Source: Desulfosarcina sp. (GTDB taxonomy: Bacteria; Desulfobacterota; Desulfobacteria; Desulfobacterales; Desulfosarcinaceae). From it: a stretch of DNA of 7,157 bases. Below the pieces are notes generated by a model. It was not told where the DNA came from, did no database searches, and saw nothing but the letters and a program-made list of their open reading frames with translations. The position numbers were made by a program, and so were the translations under genes. This document shows, in pieces, positions 5,037 to 7,157 of the stretch. The number at the start of each line of letters is the position of its first letter. The stretch's first letter is position 1. The DNA lies in NCBI GenBank assembly GCA_018224455.1, contig JAGTUY010000072.1, positions 1 to 7,157 of the forward strand. The letters are read 5' to 3'.

Positions 5037-7157
5037 TCAATGAAATGTGGGTTTCACGATCTGGAGCCGTTTCAGCTTTTCATACAAGGTGCTGCGGCTG
5101 ATGCCCAACTGCCGGGCGGCCCCGGCTTTGTTCCAGTCGCAGGCATCGAGCACTTCCCGGATCAGTCGTTCTTCGGATTTGACCAAGGTGGGCGGCGAGA
5201 CATCGGTAGACCCGGAATCGGTGGTTTCCACGATAGCGGCGGGCAGATCCTTCAGCTCAATCAGGGAATCCTTGGCCAGCACGACGGCATGCTCGATGCT
5301 GTTCTCCAGTTCACGGACGTTGCCCGGCCAGGTATTGTCGATCAGTTTGCGCATGGCCTCGCTTCTGAAGCCGACAACCGGCTTGTCCTGCTCTTTGGAG
5401 AACCGCTCCAAGAAATGCTGGGCCAGGATATGAATGTCTTTGGGGCGCTCCCTGAGCGGTGGCAGTTGGAGGGGGATAACGTTCAGGCGGTAAAAAAGGT
5501 CCTCCCTGAAACGCCCCTCTTTAACCTCTGCCGACAGGATCTTGTTGGTCGCGGCAATGATGCGTACGTCCACACGTATGGACCGGCTGCCGCCCAATCG
5601 ATCGATGGTCTGCTGCTGCAGCACGCGCAGCAGTTTGGTCTGGGCCACGGCATCGATCTCGCCGATTTCATCCAGAAATACCGTGCCGCCGTCTGCCTGC
5701 TCAAATCGACCGGTTTTTCGGCGGAGCGCTCCGGTGAAGGCCCCTTTTTCGTGGCCGAAGAGTTCGCTTTCCAACAGAGTGCTGGGGTAGGCCGTGCAGT
5801 TGATGACGACGAACGGCTTGCCGGCCCGATGGCTTCTTTCATGGATGGCCCGGGCAACCAATTCTTTGCCGGTGCCGCTTTCTCCCAGAATCAGCACCGT
5901 CGTATCCGTCGGGGCGACGTCCTCGATCAGCTTGAAGACCACCTGCATTTTGGGGTCTCGACCGACCAGCCCGCTGAAGCCCGTTTCGATATCGATACGC
6001 TGTTTCAACTCCCTCAGTTCTTCCTCGTAAAAATTCGCTCGATGGATGGCGCCGGCTGTCTGATGGAGAATCATGCTGACGACATCCAACTCGTGCCGGA
6101 TACAGTCGCAATCTCCGGTACAGGCAACCACCACGGCTCCGATCAGCAGATCGTGGTGCCGAATGGGAAACAGTGCCAGCTGCTCTCCGAAACTTAACGA
6201 ATCCGGTAGGTTCAACTGGCCGATGGCCGGCTGCCGCAGAAACGTCAACTGTTCCTGACCACTGAACCGGTCAACGATTCCGTCGTAAAGATCCTGCCCC
6301 AGTTGCAGCGACTGCTGCCGGCTGGTGAGCGTGATGGATCGCATGGCATTGTTGAAGACCATGAGATTCAGATTGCGGCATACCACTGCCTTTTCGAGGG
6401 TTTGGATCAGGAATTGGCAAATTTGATCCAGCTTGGGAAAGGCGGCGATCTCCTGTGAGATCGAAAAGGAGGTTTCGAGCTGTTTATGAGCCCGGTCCAA
6501 TGCCTGGTTTTTCACTTCCAACTGGTGATTCGATTCCCGGAGGCGCCGGGTGTAATCCTGCAACCGGATGAGCATGGAGTTGAAGGCGGATGTCAGTTTG
6601 GCGATCTCCTGCCTTCCCTTTATGGTGAACTGCGTGTCCAGATTGCCCGCATCGATTTGTTCGGCATAGTTGGCCAACTGCTGCAGCGGACGGGTCAGAC
6701 GACTGATCATCCAGTGACTTACCAGCAGGGCAAGCACCAGGATGCCCAACGTGATGATACTCATTTGCATCCACAGTTGCTGGACCTGACTCCGATAGGG
6801 GGCTTCGGAAAGTCCGATTCGCAGGGTTCCGGCCTTTCCTCCGAAGATCGGATAAGCCACGTCGATAAATCGGCTGCCGCTCTCGGAAATGATCTTTTCA
6901 AGGCTGGCGCTTTCCGTGCTTTCGATGGTATTGGCGTGAATCAGGTGGGCCGGAATGCCATCATTGAACGTATGCGCCAGCAAATGGTCCCCGCTGAGCA
7001 CAAAAAGATAGGCCACGGTCGGGTCGCCGACGATTTGATCATCCAGCATTTTTTGAAGGGCGACCAGATCGTTGATCAGGATCTTATCGGCGGCTTCGAG
7101 GGCAAGTTGATGGGCGATGTTTTGGGCATGCGCCGCCGCGCCGTCGAGGAGGCTGAC
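5037..7157 (-). CDS. Membrane-bound sigma-54 activator: sensor-TM-HAMP-GAF-AAA+-Fis HTH (5' end outside window)
   Basis: This one-component transcriptional activator opens sigma-54 promoters by ATP hydrolysis. 706 residues are visible and the frame is open to the window edge, so the true start lies beyond it (the ATG at 7049 is internal). Order from the first visible codon: the distal part of an extracytoplasmic sensor domain, probably Cache-like (1-128); a membrane helix (about 129-150); HAMP (147-201); a coiled coil (about 201-231); a GAF-like domain (241-376); AAA+ (394-626) with Walker A GESGTGKE (425-432), an intact GAFTGA sigma-54 loop (472-477), Walker B TVFLDE (492-497) and arginines in GRFREDLFYRLNV; and a Fis-type HTH (662-697). 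There is no receiver domain, so the signal comes through the membrane or the GAF domain. The GAF-like domain carries Cys346, Cys350 and Cys352 as CTGDCDC, a possible metal, thiol or redox site. It is the likely activator of the sigma-54 promoter at 4208-4193. Confidence 0.93.
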   Translation of the reverse strand, partial: VSLLDGAAAHAQNIAHQLALEAADKILINDLVALQKMLDDQIVGDPTVAYLFVLSGDHLLAHTFNDGIPAHLIHANTIESTESASLEKIISESGSRFIDVAYPIFGGKAGTLRIGLSEAPYRSQVQQLWMQMSIITLGILVLALLVSHWMISRLTRPLQQLANYAEQIDAGNLDTQFTIKGRQEIAKLTSAFNSMLIRLQDYTRRLRESNHQLEVKNQALDRAHKQLETSFSISQEIAAFPKLDQICQFLIQTLEKAVVCRNLNLMVFNNAMRSITLTSRQQSLQLGQDLYDGIVDRFSGQEQLTFLRQPAIGQLNLPDSLSFGEQLALFPIRHHDLLIGAVVVACTGDCDCIRHELDVVSMILHQTAGAIHRANFYEEELRELKQRIDIETGFSGLVGRDPKMQVVFKLIEDVAPTDTTVLILGESGTGKELVARAIHERSHRAGKPFVVINCTAYPSTLLESELFGHEKGAFTGALRRKTGRFEQADGGTVFLDEIGEIDAVAQTKLLRVLQQQTIDRLGGSRSIRVDVRIIAATNKILSAEVKEGRFREDLFYRLNVIPLQLPPLRERPKDIHILAQHFLERFSKEQDKPVVGFRSEAMRKLIDNTWPGNVRELENSIEHAVVLAKDSLIELKDLPAAIVETTDSGSTDVSPPTLVKSEERLIREVLDACDWNKAGAARQLGISRSTLYEKLKRLQIVKPTFH

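Noticed and set aside
5040..6197. 385-codon plus-strand open frame
   Set aside because: It is antisense to the AAA+ and GAF regions of the sigma-54 activator and has no recognisable motifs.
1..7157. tRNA, rRNA, CRISPR array, insertion sequence or prophage features
   Set aside because: No direct-repeat/spacer pattern, transposase motif, terminal inverted repeats or recognisable RNA gene was seen in the window.

Overview
The window is a bacterial chromosomal segment, moderately GC-rich, with every supported gene on the minus strand. Read in the direction of transcription (high to low coordinates) it holds a membrane-bound sigma-54 activator (5' end outside the window), a decayed ABC-transporter remnant, a regulatory gap of about 350 bp, a small receiver-like protein, and a molybdoenzyme operon: a Tat-exported catalytic subunit, a four-cluster ferredoxin subunit and an NrfD-type membrane anchor (3' end outside the window). 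A Tat-exported molybdoenzyme with an NrfD anchor, beside a HAMP-GAF-AAA+ sigma-54 regulator, suggests a respiratory anaerobe such as a member of the Desulfobacterota (former Deltaproteobacteria). This is inference from gene content, not from a marker gene.

Molybdoenzyme (1-3667). The 860-aa large subunit belongs to the DMSO-reductase superfamily. Its N-terminal [4Fe-4S] motif C-x2-C-x3-C-x27-C, an RGRY segment and an H-S-x-x-C segment resemble respiratory arsenate reductase ArrA. The relative spacing of six putative pocket residues equals that remembered for Shewanella ArrA. The substrate is not proven; a relative such as the PadB-type phenylacetyl-CoA oxidoreductase remains possible. The expected electron path is quinol pool - NrfD anchor - Fe-S subunit - Mo site, or the reverse. 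The three genes are tightly coupled: a Shine-Dalgarno overlapping a stop codon, and an ATGA overlap.

Regulation (3737-7157). A textbook sigma-54 promoter, TGGCATCGGATTTGCT, lies on the minus strand at 4208-4193, about 46 nt upstream of the receiver-like gene. That gene is 69 bp upstream of the molybdoenzyme. No second sigma-54 site was seen in that 69-bp gap, so one transcript may cover all four genes. The gene upstream encodes a transmembrane HAMP-GAF-AAA+-Fis protein with an intact GAFTGA loop, the natural candidate to fire this promoter. The model is a periplasmic or membrane signal sensed by a one-component activator that switches on a respiratory oxidoreductase.

Decay zone (4501-5022). 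Between activator and promoter lies an in-frame chimera of a permease-like membrane segment and the C-terminal third of an Fe3+/polyamine-type ABC ATPase. It is followed, after a frameshift, by a piece of TOBE domain. It looks like the scar of a lost fbpBC-like transporter.
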